Source of the DNA: Gluconobacter oxydans
GTDB lineage: Bacteria > Pseudomonadota > Alphaproteobacteria > Acetobacterales > Acetobacteraceae
DNA: 64,000 nucleotides
Direction of reading: 5' to 3'
Assembly: GCF_006539685.1 (NCBI RefSeq)
Contig: NZ_BJNM01000007.1
Location: 39,371-103,370 of the forward strand
This document shows positions 36,451-47,346 of this stretch, piece after piece. Positions within the stretch are counted from its first letter, which is position 1. Each line of letters begins with the position of its first letter. The notes below the pieces were generated by a model. The model was not told the origin of the DNA. It made no database searches and saw only the letters and a list, made by a program, of their open reading frames with translations. A program made the translations under genes and the position numbers.

Positions 36451-36953
36451 ATCCGGACACTCCCAGCCTGCTGCCAGTTCCCCTGGCGCCAAGGATCCCC
36501 AAAACCGAGGGACCGCAGGGTACGGGTCTCAATTCCTTCCATTTCCCGGGCCTCGCCGGGATGATGATGATCGTAACCGGCAAGATGCAGTGCGCCATGC
36601 ACCACAAGATGCGACAGATGCGCCCTCAGCGAGCGCCGGGCTGCCGCAGCTTCGCGGCGTACCGTTTCGTAACCCAGTACGATGTCTCCGCCATGCATGG
36701 GCGAGAGAGGCTCGAACGTCAGGACGTTCGTGGGCTTGTTCTTGTCCCGGAAGCGCGCATTGAGGCGCTTGACGATCCGGTCTGTCGCCAGAAGGATCGA
36801 AGGAGCCGGAGACTGCGTGAAGTCGGGTCCACCCTGACGGGCGACCGCGACGAGGGCGCGCCGGATTGCACGCTCCGTCCCCGGAACCGAGGCGCGCCAG
36901 CGCGCGTCCTCGATGATGATGTCAGTACCGGCGTGTCGACTTGGAGGTTCCAT
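36447..36953 (-). CDS. ybeY: endoribonuclease YbeY
   Basis: Zinc-dependent single-strand RNase needed for 16S rRNA 3' maturation and ribosome quality control. The metal motif V-V-H-G-A-L-H-L-A-G-Y-D-H is intact near the C terminus, with the upstream N-V-L-T-F-E-P block. I chose ATG 36953 (168 residues); its start lies 32 bases inside the end of phoH. The frame is open to 37139 inside phoH. Confidence 0.92.
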   Translation of the reverse strand: MEPPSRHAGTDIIIEDARWRASVPGTERAIRRALVAVARQGGPDFTQSPAPSILLATDRIVKRLNARFRDKNKPTNVLTFEPLSPMHGGDIVLGYETVRREAAAARRSLRAHLSHLVVHGALHLAGYDHHHPGEAREMEGIETRTLRSLGFGDPWRQGNWQQAGSVRI

Positions 36954-38103
36954 TGTTTTCCCGGCGCAGCCTGTTCCGGAACACGTCCCGGGGGGCTGGC
37001 GCTTTCTGTTCATAGGCATCGACGATACGGGCAACCAGCGGATGGCGCACCACATCTTCGGAAGAAAAGCGCGTGATGCCGATTCCCTTGATGCCTTCGA
37101 GGGTCTCGACCGCTTCACGCAGACCGGATGATACACCATTCGGAAGATCGATCTGACTCAGATCGCCCGTAATGGCCATGCGTGTTCCTTCGCCCATACG
37201 GGTGAGGAACATTTTCATCTGGGCTGCGGTCGTATTCTGGGCTTCGTCCAGAATGACGTAGGAATGAGCCAAGGTACGCCCGCGCATGAAAGCAAGCGGC
37301 GCCACTTCGATCTCACCCGTCCCCATGCGGCGCACCACCTGATCGCCTGGCATCATGTCATGCAGGGCGTCATAGAGTGGACGCAGATAGGGGTCGATCT
37401 TTTCGCGCATGTCGCCGGGCAGGAAGCCGAGGCGCTCACCGGCCTCGACGGCCGGGCGCGAGAGAATGATCCGGTCGACCTGGCCGGCGAGCAGCATGCC
37501 CACGGCCTGCGCCACGGCCAGATAGGTCTTGCCCGTACCGGCCGGGCCAATGCCGAACACCATGTCGGTATTGGCCAGCATTTCCATATAGGCGGCCTGA
37601 CCATGCGAACGCGGTGCGATGACGCCGCGCTTGGTTTTGATGGCGGGCAGATCCCCGAATGCTGTGGCGGGCGCGTTATGCGGCTTGCCATGGCCCTTTT
37701 CCGGACGTCGGTGGCCGTTGTGGCCGCGCGGGCGTTCTTCGGGAACGGGCCGGCCTTGCCTCGTGTCGACCAGGCGTTCCGGACGGCTCGGCAGGGCCGT
37801 CAGGCGGATGACGCCATCGACCTGCGAGGCATCGATCGTGCCGCCCTGTTCGAGCTGATTGTACAGCGCGATGATGGCCGCCTGTGCGCGACCGACCGAT
37901 TCCGTCTCTCCGGAAATGGCGATCTTGTTGCCACGACAGGACAGCTTGACGTCGAATCCTTCCTCAAGCCGGACGAGATGCCGGTCATGGTCCCCCAGCA
38001 GGCGCTGGAGCAGGATGTTGTCGTTGAAGCGAAGGGCAACGGTGCGGTTGCCTTCGGAGCCACTGCTGGTGGCGACGGGACGGGTCGGGTGCGTTGTCAG
38101 CAA
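36922..38103 (-). CDS. ybeZ: PhoH-family ATPase (YbeZ)
   Basis: Cytosolic P-loop ATPase of 393 residues, partner of YbeY in ribosome and RNA metabolism. An N-terminal KH-like segment (about residues 25-90) precedes the PhoH domain. Walker A is G-P-A-G-T-G-K-T and Walker B is Y-V-I-L-D-E-A-Q-N. Its start overlaps the miaB stop by seven bases, and its end overlaps ybeY by 32. Confidence 0.92.
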   Translation of the reverse strand: MLTTHPTRPVATSSGSEGNRTVALRFNDNILLQRLLGDHDRHLVRLEEGFDVKLSCRGNKIAISGETESVGRAQAAIIALYNQLEQGGTIDASQVDGVIRLTALPSRPERLVDTRQGRPVPEERPRGHNGHRRPEKGHGKPHNAPATAFGDLPAIKTKRGVIAPRSHGQAAYMEMLANTDMVFGIGPAGTGKTYLAVAQAVGMLLAGQVDRIILSRPAVEAGERLGFLPGDMREKIDPYLRPLYDALHDMMPGDQVVRRMGTGEIEVAPLAFMRGRTLAHSYVILDEAQNTTAAQMKMFLTRMGEGTRMAITGDLSQIDLPNGVSSGLREAVETLEGIKGIGITRFSSEDVVRHPLVARIVDAYEQKAPAPRDVFRNRLRRENNGTSKSTRRY

Positions 38104-39524
38104 GCGGAGGCTGTCTCCCGGATCAGGGTGCCGCCCAGGGAGTTGGTGCGGCGCGTGGTGATGGCGACCTTGACGGTGGACCCGATCAGATGATCCGGCC
38201 CGTCGAAATGAACGGGTTGCAGATAGGGGGAACGCCCGGCGATCTGCCCGGGCTTGCGGCCCCGGTTCGTCACCAGGATTTCCTGCACCGTTCCGACCAT
38301 GTCGGCATTGAAGGCGTCCTGCTGTTCGCGCAGAAGCGCCTGCAACTCGGCCAGACGGCGATCCTTCACGTCCTCGGGCACCTGCATTGGCTGACCGGCG
38401 GCCGGCGTGCCGGGACGGGGGGAATATTTGAAGCTGTAGGCCATGGCGAAACCGATATCGCGCACGAGCTGCATGGTCGCTTCGAAATCCTCTTCCGTCT
38501 CGCCGGGATGACCGACGATGAAATCGGAAGACAGGGCCAGATCAGGACGGGCCTCACGCAGCTTGCGGACGCTCTCGCGGTATTCGTCCGCCGTGTGACC
38601 ACGGTTCATGGCCTTGAGGATCCGGTCCGATCCGCTTTGTACGGGCAGATGCAGGAACGGCATGAGGGCCGGATTGTCGCGGTGTGCGTCGATCAGGCTC
38701 TGGTCCACGTCGCGGGGATGGGACGTCATGTAGCGGATGCGGCCCAGACCGGGGATCTGCGCGAGCTGTTCGACCAGCCCGGCCAGAGTCTCACTACCGC
38801 CCTTGCCGTCATCGCCATGATAAGCGTTGACGTTCTGCCCGAGCAGGGTGATCTCGCGTACGCCGCTTTCCGCCATCCGGCGTGCCTCGGCGAGAACCGA
38901 AGCGACCGGGCGGCTCGTTTCCGCGCCGCGGGTATAGGGCACGACGCAGAACGAACAGAACTTGTCGCAGCCTTCCTGAATGGTCAGGAACGCCGTGAGA
39001 TTGCCCTGCGTCTGGGGCGCGGCATCCGTGGGCAGGAAATCAAACTTCTGCTCGACGGGAAAATCCGTCTCGATCACAGCCCCACCCGCACGGGCGGCGC
39101 GGGCCACCATTTCGGGCAGCTTGTGATAGGTCTGCGGCCCGAGCACCAGATCCACATAAGGTGCGCGGGTGAGGATAACCTCGCCCTCAGCCTGCGCCAC
39201 GCAGCCAGCGACGGCGATAATGGTCCGGTCAGCCCCATTGCTCATCCGCTCGTCGCGGATCTTGCGCAGGCGACCAAGCTCGGAAAAGACCTTTTCGGTT
39301 GCCCGTTCGCGGATATGGCAGGTGTTGAGGATGACCATGTCGGCGTCTTCGGGGCGCTCGACCGGGCCATAACCCAGCGGCCGCAGGACATCGGCCATGC
39401 GCGCGCTGTCATACACGTTCATCTGGCAGCCCCATGTAATGACATGAAGGCCCCGTGGAGCAGGCCCGGTGGGCGCGGTGTCGGAAGAAGCGGGCAGGGC
39501 TGGGGAAGTCGGGGCGGTGGTCAA
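38097..39524 (-). CDS. miaB: tRNA-2-methylthio-N6-dimethylallyladenosine synthase MiaB
   Basis: Radical-SAM methylthiotransferase that modifies A37 of tRNAs, 475 residues. Both iron-sulfur clusters are accounted for: Cys33, Cys69 and Cys108 in the N-terminal UPF0004 domain, and Cys186, Cys190 and Cys193 in the radical-[11 protein letters not shown] motif. A TRAM domain closes the protein. It heads the miaB-phoH-ybeY-corC run of overlapping genes. Confidence 0.95.
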   Translation of the reverse strand: MTTAPTSPALPASSDTAPTGPAPRGLHVITWGCQMNVYDSARMADVLRPLGYGPVERPEDADMVILNTCHIRERATEKVFSELGRLRKIRDERMSNGADRTIIAVAGCVAQAEGEVILTRAPYVDLVLGPQTYHKLPEMVARAARAGGAVIETDFPVEQKFDFLPTDAAPQTQGNLTAFLTIQEGCDKFCSFCVVPYTRGAETSRPVASVLAEARRMAESGVREITLLGQNVNAYHGDDGKGGSETLAGLVEQLAQIPGLGRIRYMTSHPRDVDQSLIDAHRDNPALMPFLHLPVQSGSDRILKAMNRGHTADEYRESVRKLREARPDLALSSDFIVGHPGETEEDFEATMQLVRDIGFAMAYSFKYSPRPGTPAAGQPMQVPEDVKDRRLAELQALLREQQDAFNADMVGTVQEILVTNRGRKPGQIAGRSPYLQPVHFDGPDHLIGSTVKVAITTRRTNSLGGTLIRETASAC

Positions 39525-39770
39525 GGTCTCGGTCCGGGAATGGCAGAATCAGGCACACACATCGGGGCAGGCATCCGCGCGGTCAAGCCTGTTCCGGGGA
39601 ACGGCGTCCCGAATGCGATGGGCCGACGGATGATCAGACGGGCCTGAATGGGTATCACCACCTCCGGACACGAAAGCCGGATTGCTGCCGTGTCGTGTTC
39701 CGAAGGTGACGCGGGGGCAGGCTTCAAGTCAAGATAAACCTGATTGTTGGCCCGGTTCTGGCGCAGATTT
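39525..39770. other. intergenic region between plsC and miaB
   Basis: A 246-base gap on a run of minus-strand genes. I see no convincing reading frame, hairpin with T-run or tRNA. It probably contains the miaB promoter. Confidence 0.5.
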
Positions 39771-40727
39771 TCAGGACTCTGTCACTTTCGACTGACCGCG
39801 ACGCAGCTCTGCGGCACCGTTGTTGACGGCTTCGAAGGTGGCGCGGGACAGATCCTTGCGGGAGCGGAAATCGTCTGGCGTGATCGGGTCATGCAGCATG
39901 AGCGACGCGCCCATGGAGCGCCACTGGCCGAAGGACCACAGATGCGGCGCAAGATCCATGTCGCCGTACCAGGAAAAGACGTTCCGGCGGCTCCGGCCGA
40001 CCGGCAGGCCTTCAAGGCTGTCATAGACGACGGAGACGGGCTGGATCAGAACAGGCGGAGCCTTGGGCATGCCGACCTGTTCCAGGCGGCCGGGTTTGGC
40101 GACGGCAAAGAACGAGGACAGGAACGGCAGGACGCGCGAGCCGTCCGAAGACGTGCCTTCGGGGAACAGCACAATATCGTCGCCATCCCAGAGGCGCGCG
40201 GCCATGTCATGAAGCTCGCGTCCGGTTTCCTGACGGTTGCGGCTGACGAAAATGGTACGGCCCAGTCGCGAGACGGTCCCGATCAGCGGCCATTTGCCGA
40301 CTTCGCCCTTGGCCACGAACACGACGGGCAGGGTGCTGCCGATGATGGCGATGTCCAGCCAGGAGCAGTGATTGGCCACGAACACGACCGGCCGCTTGCC
40401 TTCACGCACGTCCCGTGCCGTGCGCACGCCGCCGGCGCTGTGCCCGATGACCCTGATCCGGATGCCCAGAATCCGGCAGACGCCCTTCCAGAAAATGCGG
40501 GGCATCATGATTTTCAGGCGCCCGGGCAGACGCACGAGGATCGCCTGCATGCTGCACGCCCAGAACGCCCAGATCAGGACAAGCGACAGGCGCCCCGCAC
40601 AGCGCAGGCGGCTGTACAGGGTGGTCGACGTTGTCGGCTGGGAGGCCGGAAAGTCGGGATTTCCCTCCAGGACAGGACGGTTGTGACCGCGCCGGCCGTT
40701 CGGGGTCTTGGCATCACGATGGGACAT
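39771..40727 (-). CDS. plsC: 1-acylglycerol-3-phosphate acyltransferase (PlsC-like)
   Basis: Membrane-bound acyltransferase making phosphatidic acid, or a closely related lysophospholipid acylation. The catalytic N-H-C-S-W-L-D motif (H-x4-D) and the F-P-E-G-T-S-S-D-G substrate motif are present, after a hydrophobic helix near residue 55. I prefer ATG 40727 (318 residues) over ATG 40763. It is divergent from tamA. Confidence 0.85.
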   Translation of the reverse strand: MSHRDAKTPNGRRGHNRPVLEGNPDFPASQPTTSTTLYSRLRCAGRLSLVLIWAFWACSMQAILVRLPGRLKIMMPRIFWKGVCRILGIRIRVIGHSAGGVRTARDVREGKRPVVFVANHCSWLDIAIIGSTLPVVFVAKGEVGKWPLIGTVSRLGRTIFVSRNRQETGRELHDMAARLWDGDDIVLFPEGTSSDGSRVLPFLSSFFAVAKPGRLEQVGMPKAPPVLIQPVSVVYDSLEGLPVGRSRRNVFSWYGDMDLAPHLWSFGQWRSMGASLMLHDPITPDDFRSRKDLSRATFEAVNNGAAELRRGQSKVTES

Positions 40728-40894
40728 GGGGGCTGAGTGATAAGGTTTTCGCGGGGGGGACACAATCTTGTTTGTTGGCTTGTTTGTCGGCCTGCCTCTC
40801 GGGGTGTCTGTCGGGTGCCGCCGGTGCAGGGCAGTTTTCCGGACCGCTCCTGTCCGGGAGGACTTGACAGGGAGCGCCGTGCAAGGTTCCTCGG

Positions 40895-43198
40895 ATGGTA
40901 GCAGCCGCCTTGTTCGGTCTGCGCTCTCGTGTTCCGGTTTTCACAAGGCCGGAAATGCCCTCAATACGGATTTCAGGACGCACGGTGAAGTCAGGCCGCA
41001 GTCCCGTTTCTTTTTCTGTGTCAGTTGCTTCGATGTCCTGCATTCTGGGCATCGTAACGGTGTTCTGCGCGCCCCTGCCGGCGGAAGCGAAGGCGTCGAA
41101 AGCGGCTGCAAACGCAAAGCTGGTGACGGATGGCACGTCCGATCCTGCCATTCCCTATGCCGTAACGCTGACGCCGACGAAACAGGCGGATCTGGACGCC
41201 GCGATCGCCGCATCCTCCCAGCTCAAATCCCTTCAGACGTCCCACACCGTCGGAGCCTATGCGCTCGCCGGGCGGATCCGCAGCGATTATGATCGCGTCA
41301 ACAGCGCCCTTGAATCGCAGGGATATTATGCGGGCTCGGTGAAGATCAGCGTCAAGGCGGGCGCACGGACCGTGGATGGCAAGGATCCGTCCCTGCCGGA
41401 TATTCTCAAGGCGCTCGGCAAAAACCAGAAGGTCGCGATCACGATTTCGGCCACGATCGGGCCGAGGTTCAGTCTGGGAAATGTGGCGCTGACCACGCCG
41501 CCACAGGAAGCCCCCGCTGCATCCGTTCCAGCACCCACGCCAACGACTCCCACGGCGACGGTGCCTGCCATGAAGGACCCGACCGCCAAGGCACCTGTTG
41601 CGAAAACATCTGCCAAAACCCCTGCGGGGAAAGCGCCCTCTGACGGAAAAGCCGTTCCAACCCCGCCGCCCGCTGCGGCGGTGGCGGCGACCTCGGAACA
41701 GGCGATCGCACAGGCCCAGCCGGTCAGCCTTCTGCCTGAAGAGCGCAAGGCGTTCGGTCTGTCTTCGGGGCAGCCTGCCGTGGCGGCGGACGTTCTGGCC
41801 GCACAGAACAGCCTGCTCAACCAGCTTCAGGAAGAAGGCTACGCTACGGCGAGTGTCTCGACCCCTCTGGCCTATCTGAAGCCCCAGACGCATACGCTGG
41901 ATATCGTGTTCCGGGTGAACCGCGGACCAAAGGTCGTGATCGGCCCCATCAGCATGACGGGGCTGGCGCATACCAAACAGCGCTATCTCATGAACCGGCT
42001 GGAACTGAAGGAAGGCGAGCTTTACCGCCCCTCCCGGATCGAAGCCGCACGGCAGGATCTGGCGAGTACGGGCGTTTTTGCGTCCGTTCAGGTCCGCAAT
42101 GCCCCGCCGATCATTACCCTTCCGCCCTCGCGCACCCTCATGCCCGGCATACTTCAGGCCATGCCGATCGAGTTCAGTTTCAAGGAAGCCAAGCGGCGGA
42201 CCCTGTCTGCCGAAATCGGATATTCGACCGATCTGGGTGGGCGCGTGGGTGTGAGCTGGACGCATCACAACCTGCTGGGCAATGCCGAGCAGCTGCGCCT
42301 GACCGCCTTGATCACAGGGCTTGGCGGCTCCGCCCAGCAGGGCCTCGGTTATGACGTCTATGCGGATTTCATGAAGCCGGACTTCCTGTCCAAGGGGCAG
42401 AACCTGAGCGTGCGTCTCGAAGGCATCCGCCAGCTTCTCTATTCCTATCACCAGACCGCCATCGTTGGCCGCGCGGGGCTGAACCGGCATGTCGGAAAAT
42501 ACTGGAACGTCTCGGGCGGCGTGATGGGTGAGCAGGAGCAGATCCAGCAGTTCGGCGATACGCGGAGCTACTTCATTATCGCCGCCCCGCTGAACGCCAC
42601 ATTCGACAACACCCAGCTTTCCAACCCGATCGACCCGGCAACGCATGGTGTCCGCGCCTCGCTTTCGGTGACGCCCTCGGAATCGCTTGAGAGCGGATCG
42701 TCGTTCTTCACGCTGCTGTCGGCCCAGGTCTCGACCTATTTCGATCTGAAACATCTCGGCATTTCCCGCCCTGGACGCAGCGTGATTGCCGTGCGTGGCA
42801 TCGTAGGCTCGGTGCAGGGCGCGTCCACCTATCAGATCCCGCCCGATCAGCGTCTGTATGCCGGTGGCCCGGCCACGGTGCGCGGGTTCCGCTATCAGGG
42901 GGTCGGGCCGCAATACGGCAAGACGAAATACGGCATCGGTGGCACGTCCATGGATGCAGGCAGTGTTGAGTTCCGCCAGCGCCTGCCGATGAATCTGGGT
43001 TTTGCCGGGTTCGTGGATGCCGGTCAGGTCGGCACGGGATCGCGGCCGGGACAGGGCACGCTGCGGGTCGGTTATGGTGGTGGCGTGCGGTATTTCACGC
43101 CGATCGGGCCGATCCGCGTGGATGTGGCGCTGCCGATGAACCGTCCGGCTTACGGCGATAAATGGGAACTGTATTTCGGCCTCGGGGAGACGTTCTGA
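40895..43198 (+). CDS. tamA: TamA, Omp85-family outer-membrane assembly factor
   Basis: Outer-membrane subunit of the translocation and assembly module. N-terminal POTRA domains precede a 16-strand Omp85 barrel containing the G-G-x-x-x-V-R-G-F-R-Y segment typical of strand/loop 6. The protein is up to 767 residues. A Pro/Ala/Thr/Lys-rich insertion at about residues 202-266 interrupts POTRA2. The start is uncertain: ATG 40895, ATG 40955 and ATG 41033 are all in frame, and the last gives the neatest signal peptide (M-S-C-I-L-G-I-V). The stop overlaps the tamB start (TGATG). Confidence 0.9.
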   Translation: MVAAALFGLRSRVPVFTRPEMPSIRISGRTVKSGRSPVSFSVSVASMSCILGIVTVFCAPLPAEAKASKAAANAKLVTDGTSDPAIPYAVTLTPTKQADLDAAIAASSQLKSLQTSHTVGAYALAGRIRSDYDRVNSALESQGYYAGSVKISVKAGARTVDGKDPSLPDILKALGKNQKVAITISATIGPRFSLGNVALTTPPQEAPAASVPAPTPTTPTATVPAMKDPTAKAPVAKTSAKTPAGKAPSDGKAVPTPPPAAAVAATSEQAIAQAQPVSLLPEERKAFGLSSGQPAVAADVLAAQNSLLNQLQEEGYATASVSTPLAYLKPQTHTLDIVFRVNRGPKVVIGPISMTGLAHTKQRYLMNRLELKEGELYRPSRIEAARQDLASTGVFASVQVRNAPPIITLPPSRTLMPGILQAMPIEFSFKEAKRRTLSAEIGYSTDLGGRVGVSWTHHNLLGNAEQLRLTALITGLGGSAQQGLGYDVYADFMKPDFLSKGQNLSVRLEGIRQLLYSYHQTAIVGRAGLNRHVGKYWNVSGGVMGEQEQIQQFGDTRSYFIIAAPLNATFDNTQLSNPIDPATHGVRASLSVTPSESLESGSSFFTLLSAQVSTYFDLKHLGISRPGRSVIAVRGIVGSVQGASTYQIPPDQRLYAGGPATVRGFRYQGVGPQYGKTKYGIGGTSMDAGSVEFRQRLPMNLGFAGFVDAGQVGTGSRPGQGTLRVGYGGGVRYFTPIGPIRVDVALPMNRPAYGDKWELYFGLGETF

Positions 43199-46100
43199 TG
43201 CGTGTTCGCAGGATTCTTCTCCGTGTCGCAGCCGGTCTGGTCATCGTGCCTGTGGGGCTCGTGGCCGTGGCGGTTACGGGCGTTCTGGTCGGGATCAACA
43301 TCTCGCCCGGCCAGCGTCTGATCGAGCGCAAGATCGGCCCGCTGACGGGGGACATGGTCGAAATTTCCGGACTTTCGGGCTTCCTGCCGCATCATCTGGC
43401 GGTGGCGAAACTGCTCATCAAGGATACGAAAGGCCCTTGGATCGAGCTGGATAATGCTGACTTGCGCTGGTCGCCGCTGTCCCTGCTGCATCTGGATGCG
43501 AAGATCACCAATCTGAGCGCCTCGCGGGTCGCCGTCCTGCGCAAGATGGTGTCTGAGCCCGAAAAGACGCCTGCAAAGCCCACGACGACCAGCACGGCAC
43601 CGTCGAAGCTGCATCTGCGTGTCGATCTGGCATCGCTGCATGTCGGGCGGCTGGAAATCGGGCCGGACTATACCGTCACGCCGACGGCTTTCTCGCTGGA
43701 CGGTCACGCCCATATCCACAGCATCGCGCCGTTTCTGGATGGCGTGACGATGAAGACGCTGCCGGTCATGGATGTGGCGCTGGCCCTGAAGCGGCTTGAT
43801 CAGCCGGGCAGTCTGACGCTGAACGTCCAGACGCCGAAGAAGCGCATTGCAGTCGGGATCCGGTTTCAGGAAGGCGACAACGGTTTTGCTACGACGCTGG
43901 GCCAGATGCCGCAACTTGACCCGCTGGATCTGCACCTGAACCTCAACGGGCCACGTACGGCGTCCTTGCTGGATTTCGGCCTGGGCGCCGGTCCCATCAA
44001 GGCCTCGGCCACGGGTACGATGAACCTGCTGACGCGTGTCGGGGACCTGCATGTGAAGGCCAATGCGCCCTCCATGACGCTGCGTCCGGGAATTGCATGG
44101 AATGCCATCGCTCTGGACACGGATCTGCATGGGCCGCTGACGGCGCCGAACGGGCAGGGCGTTCTGGATATCGACGCGCTGACGGCGGCGGGTGCTGGGA
44201 TCGGGCATTTGCATGCGCAGTTCGAGGGCGTTGAGAGCGATCAGCCTAATGATGCGACAGGCCATCTGACAGCGTCTCTGGACGGGCTGAGAATCCCGGG
44301 CTCCCAGCCCACGCTTCTGGCCGCAGCTCCCCTGACGCTGGATGTTCTGGCGCATCCGCTGGCGCCATCCGCTCCAATCGTGGCGAAGCTGGATCATCCG
44401 CTGTTCCATGGCACGGCCACGGCGGATCTGAAGCCGGCGGCGAAAGGGCATCTGGATCTCGACCTGCCGGACCTGCATCCGCTGGCGGCGATGGGCAGCA
44501 CGGACCTCAAGGGAAATGCCGGGCTGCATGCCGATTTCGCCATGCCGGTCACAAAACGCGACGACCTGACGCTGAAAAGCACGGGGACGCTCGCGATCAT
44601 CGGCGGTCAGGCACAGGCCGTAAACCTGATCGGCAAGACGGGCACGTTCTCGCTAGATCTGACGAAATCGCCCGCCAATGTCCTGACGCTGAAAAGCTTC
44701 GGACTGGATGGCGCGGCTCTGCACATGCTGGTGTCGTCCGTGATCGACATGGCGCATGGCAACCGGATGCAGACGAAAGCCTCCGTCCAGTTGCCGGATC
44801 TCGCAAAGGCCAGCCCTGCCATCCTCGGCAATACGACGCTGACCGCCACGGCCGATGGCCCGACGGATGATCTTGCGGTCAAGGCCGACCTGAACGGTGA
44901 TTTCGGCACAAAAGAAGTCGCGAAAGGGCCCGTGGAACTGCACGCGGATTTCCAGCATCTGCCGTCCCATCCGGATGGGACGCTGACGGCCAAAGGCACC
45001 CTGGATCACGCGCCACTCGTGCTCGATACGGCGCTTCAGCAGGATGATGCGGACGCGTACCATCTGGATCTCAACACGCTGGGCTGGAACAGCCTGACCG
45101 GGAAGGGCAGGCTGCGTCTGCCCAAGGGGGCAAAAGTTCCGCTGGGGGATCTGGACGTCTCGATCCGCAATCTGGGCGATTTCCAGCGTCTGATCGGGCA
45201 GGCGATTTCAGGTCATCTGACGCTGGGCCTGCACACGACGGAAGCTGAAAATGCGCCGCCTGTCGTGAAACTTGGACTGGACGGAATGCTGTCGATGGCG
45301 CAGGCTGCCGTCCAGTCCCTGAAGGTCAACGGCACCATCACCAATCCGATCGATGCTCCGGAACCCGCGCTGGTGCTGGATCTGGCCGGGATGCGCTATC
45401 AGGCCATGACGGGCAAGGCCCATGCCACGATCAAGGGCCCGCAGACCGCGATGGCCATTGCGCTGAACGCAGCCTTCCAGAACGTGATGGATGCCCCGGC
45501 CAATATCGACACCGCACTTGTGCTGAACGTGCCCGAAAAGACGGTGCGCCTCGGGCAATTGACGGCTCTGGCCAAGGGCGAGAGCCTGCGTCTGAGCCGT
45601 CCGGCCGTGGTGTCTTTCGGCAAGACGATGGGCGTGGATCATCTTCTGGCGACGGTGGCCCCGCAGGGTGTCGCGCCTGCAACGATCGATGTGGTGGGAA
45701 CGCTGAAACCGGCGCTCGCACTCACGGCGCGTCTGGACCACATCACGCCTGCGATCGCCAAACCTTTCGCGCCGGACCTGTCGGCCACGGGCGCGATTTC
45801 GCTCAATGCCAAGCTCGGCGGCACGCTGGCCGCGCCAACCGGAACGGTCTCGCTGACCGGGCGTGACCTGCGGATGCGGACCGGCCCTGCGGCGTCCCTT
45901 CCGGCCGCGCAGATCCTGGCCAATGTGGGGCTCGCCGCCAGTTCCGCGAAGGTTGATGCGACTCTGGGCGCCGGTCCGTCCGTCGCGCTGGCCGTGCGGG
46001 GCACAGCGCCGCTTTCCAGCACGGGCGCGATGGCGCTTGCGACCACGGGGCATGTTGATCTGTCCGTGGGCAATGCTGTCCTCGGCGCCAGTGGCATGGG

Positions 46101-47343
46101 AGTGGCTGGCAAGGTCGGCATCAATCTCAATGTCGCCGGAACGGCCGCGCAGCCACGGGCGACGGGACAGGTGACACTGGAAAATGCCTCCTTCGATCAC
46201 TACGCCCAGGGCGTGCATCTCAATCACATCAATGGCGCGCTTGTCGCTTCCGGGGACAGCATCGCAGTCAATCACATCGTCGCCCATGCGGGCCCGGGGA
46301 CGATCGTGCTGGAAGGAACAGTCGGAGCCTTCCGGCCTGATCTTCCGGTCGATCTGCACATCACGTCCGAAAAGGCCCGGCCGGTTTCAAGCGACCTGCT
46401 GACCGCGACGATCAACACCGATCTGCATATCCACGGGCAGGCCACGACGCGGCTGGATGTGGACGGGAAAGTCAATATTCCCAACGCCACGATCAACATT
46501 CCGGACTCCATGCCCGCTTCCGTCCCACAGCTCGATGTCATCCGTCCGGGCCAGAAGCCGCCGTCCAGTTCCAGCTCGAGCCTGATCATCGGGCTGGGCG
46601 TGGATGTGATTTCGCCGGGTGAGTTCTTCGTGCGTGGGCATGGCGTCTTTGCGGAAATGCAGGGCCGTCTGCGCGTGCGCGGGACAAGCGCGGAACCTGC
46701 GGTCAGCGGTGGCTTTGATCTCAAGCGGGGCAATTTCAACCTGGGCGGGATCAACCTCAACTTCACCAACGGGCGCGTGGCGTTCAATGGTTCGGGCGTG
46801 AACCACAAGCTTGATCCGACGCTGGATTTCCGTGCCGACCGCAACGCCAGCGGCACACTCGCGAGCCTTCTGGTGACGGGTTATGCCAGTGCGCCCAAGA
46901 TCGACTTCGCGTCCACGCCAAGCCTGCCGCGCGATCAGGTCCTGTCCATCCTGCTGTTCGGCACTGACAGTCATTCGCTCTCCACGACGCAGCTTGCGGA
47001 GTTGGGAGCAGCGGTTGTCCAGCTTGCGGGTGGTTCGGCCTTTGATCCGCTGAGCAAGGTGCGTAACCTGCTGGGGCTCGACCGTTTGGCGGTTGGCGGC
47101 GGAAGTGGTGTGGACAATGGTGGCACCAGTGTCGAGGCCGGGAAATACGTCATGAAAGGCGTCTATGTCGGCGCCAAGCAGGCGACATCCGGCTCCGGCA
47201 CGCAGGCACAGGTCCAGATCGACCTGACGAAGCGCTTGAAGTTCAATACGACAGTCGGCACGGGCGGTCAGGTCACAGGCTTCACGACCCCGGAAAATGA
47301 TCCCGGATCGAGCATCGGCCTGTCCTACGGCTACAGCTACTGA
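43198..47343 (+). CDS. tamB: TamB, AsmA-like intermembrane bridge protein
   Basis: Inner-membrane-anchored protein of 1381 residues that spans the periplasm and works with TamA. It contributes to outer-membrane protein insertion and, in E. coli together with YhdP and YdbH, to phospholipid transport. A single N-terminal membrane helix (residues about 8-30) precedes a very long repetitive beta-taco region, and the C-terminal TamB/DUF490 domain contains F-R-A-D-R-N-A-S-G and L-S-I-L-L-F-G-T-D. It is translationally coupled to tamA. Confidence 0.93.
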   Translation: MRVRRILLRVAAGLVIVPVGLVAVAVTGVLVGINISPGQRLIERKIGPLTGDMVEISGLSGFLPHHLAVAKLLIKDTKGPWIELDNADLRWSPLSLLHLDAKITNLSASRVAVLRKMVSEPEKTPAKPTTTSTAPSKLHLRVDLASLHVGRLEIGPDYTVTPTAFSLDGHAHIHSIAPFLDGVTMKTLPVMDVALALKRLDQPGSLTLNVQTPKKRIAVGIRFQEGDNGFATTLGQMPQLDPLDLHLNLNGPRTASLLDFGLGAGPIKASATGTMNLLTRVGDLHVKANAPSMTLRPGIAWNAIALDTDLHGPLTAPNGQGVLDIDALTAAGAGIGHLHAQFEGVESDQPNDATGHLTASLDGLRIPGSQPTLLAAAPLTLDVLAHPLAPSAPIVAKLDHPLFHGTATADLKPAAKGHLDLDLPDLHPLAAMGSTDLKGNAGLHADFAMPVTKRDDLTLKSTGTLAIIGGQAQAVNLIGKTGTFSLDLTKSPANVLTLKSFGLDGAALHMLVSSVIDMAHGNRMQTKASVQLPDLAKASPAILGNTTLTATADGPTDDLAVKADLNGDFGTKEVAKGPVELHADFQHLPSHPDGTLTAKGTLDHAPLVLDTALQQDDADAYHLDLNTLGWNSLTGKGRLRLPKGAKVPLGDLDVSIRNLGDFQRLIGQAISGHLTLGLHTTEAENAPPVVKLGLDGMLSMAQAAVQSLKVNGTITNPIDAPEPALVLDLAGMRYQAMTGKAHATIKGPQTAMAIALNAAFQNVMDAPANIDTALVLNVPEKTVRLGQLTALAKGESLRLSRPAVVSFGKTMGVDHLLATVAPQGVAPATIDVVGTLKPALALTARLDHITPAIAKPFAPDLSATGAISLNAKLGGTLAAPTGTVSLTGRDLRMRTGPAASLPAAQILANVGLAASSAKVDATLGAGPSVALAVRGTAPLSSTGAMALATTGHVDLSVGNAVLGASGMGVAGKVGINLNVAGTAAQPRATGQVTLENASFDHYAQGVHLNHINGALVASGDSIAVNHIVAHAGPGTIVLEGTVGAFRPDLPVDLHITSEKARPVSSDLLTATINTDLHIHGQATTRLDVDGKVNIPNATINIPDSMPASVPQLDVIRPGQKPPSSSSSSLIIGLGVDVISPGEFFVRGHGVFAEMQGRLRVRGTSAEPAVSGGFDLKRGNFNLGGINLNFTNGRVAFNGSGVNHKLDPTLDFRADRNASGTLASLLVTGYASAPKIDFASTPSLPRDQVLSILLFGTDSHSLSTTQLAELGAAVVQLAGGSAFDPLSKVRNLLGLDRLAVGGGSGVDNGGTSVEAGKYVMKGVYVGAKQATSGSGTQAQVQIDLTKRLKFNTTVGTGGQVTGFTTPENDPGSSIGLSYGYSY

Positions 47344-47346
47344 GCT

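Noticed and set aside
40768..40870. GT-rich tract upstream of tamA with an apparent hydrophobic peptide
   Set aside because: Low-complexity sequence; the peptide has no ribosome-binding site and no recognisable family.
41021..42913. A 630-codon open frame on the minus strand
   Set aside because: It is antisense to tamA, and the tamA frame has clear POTRA and barrel features.
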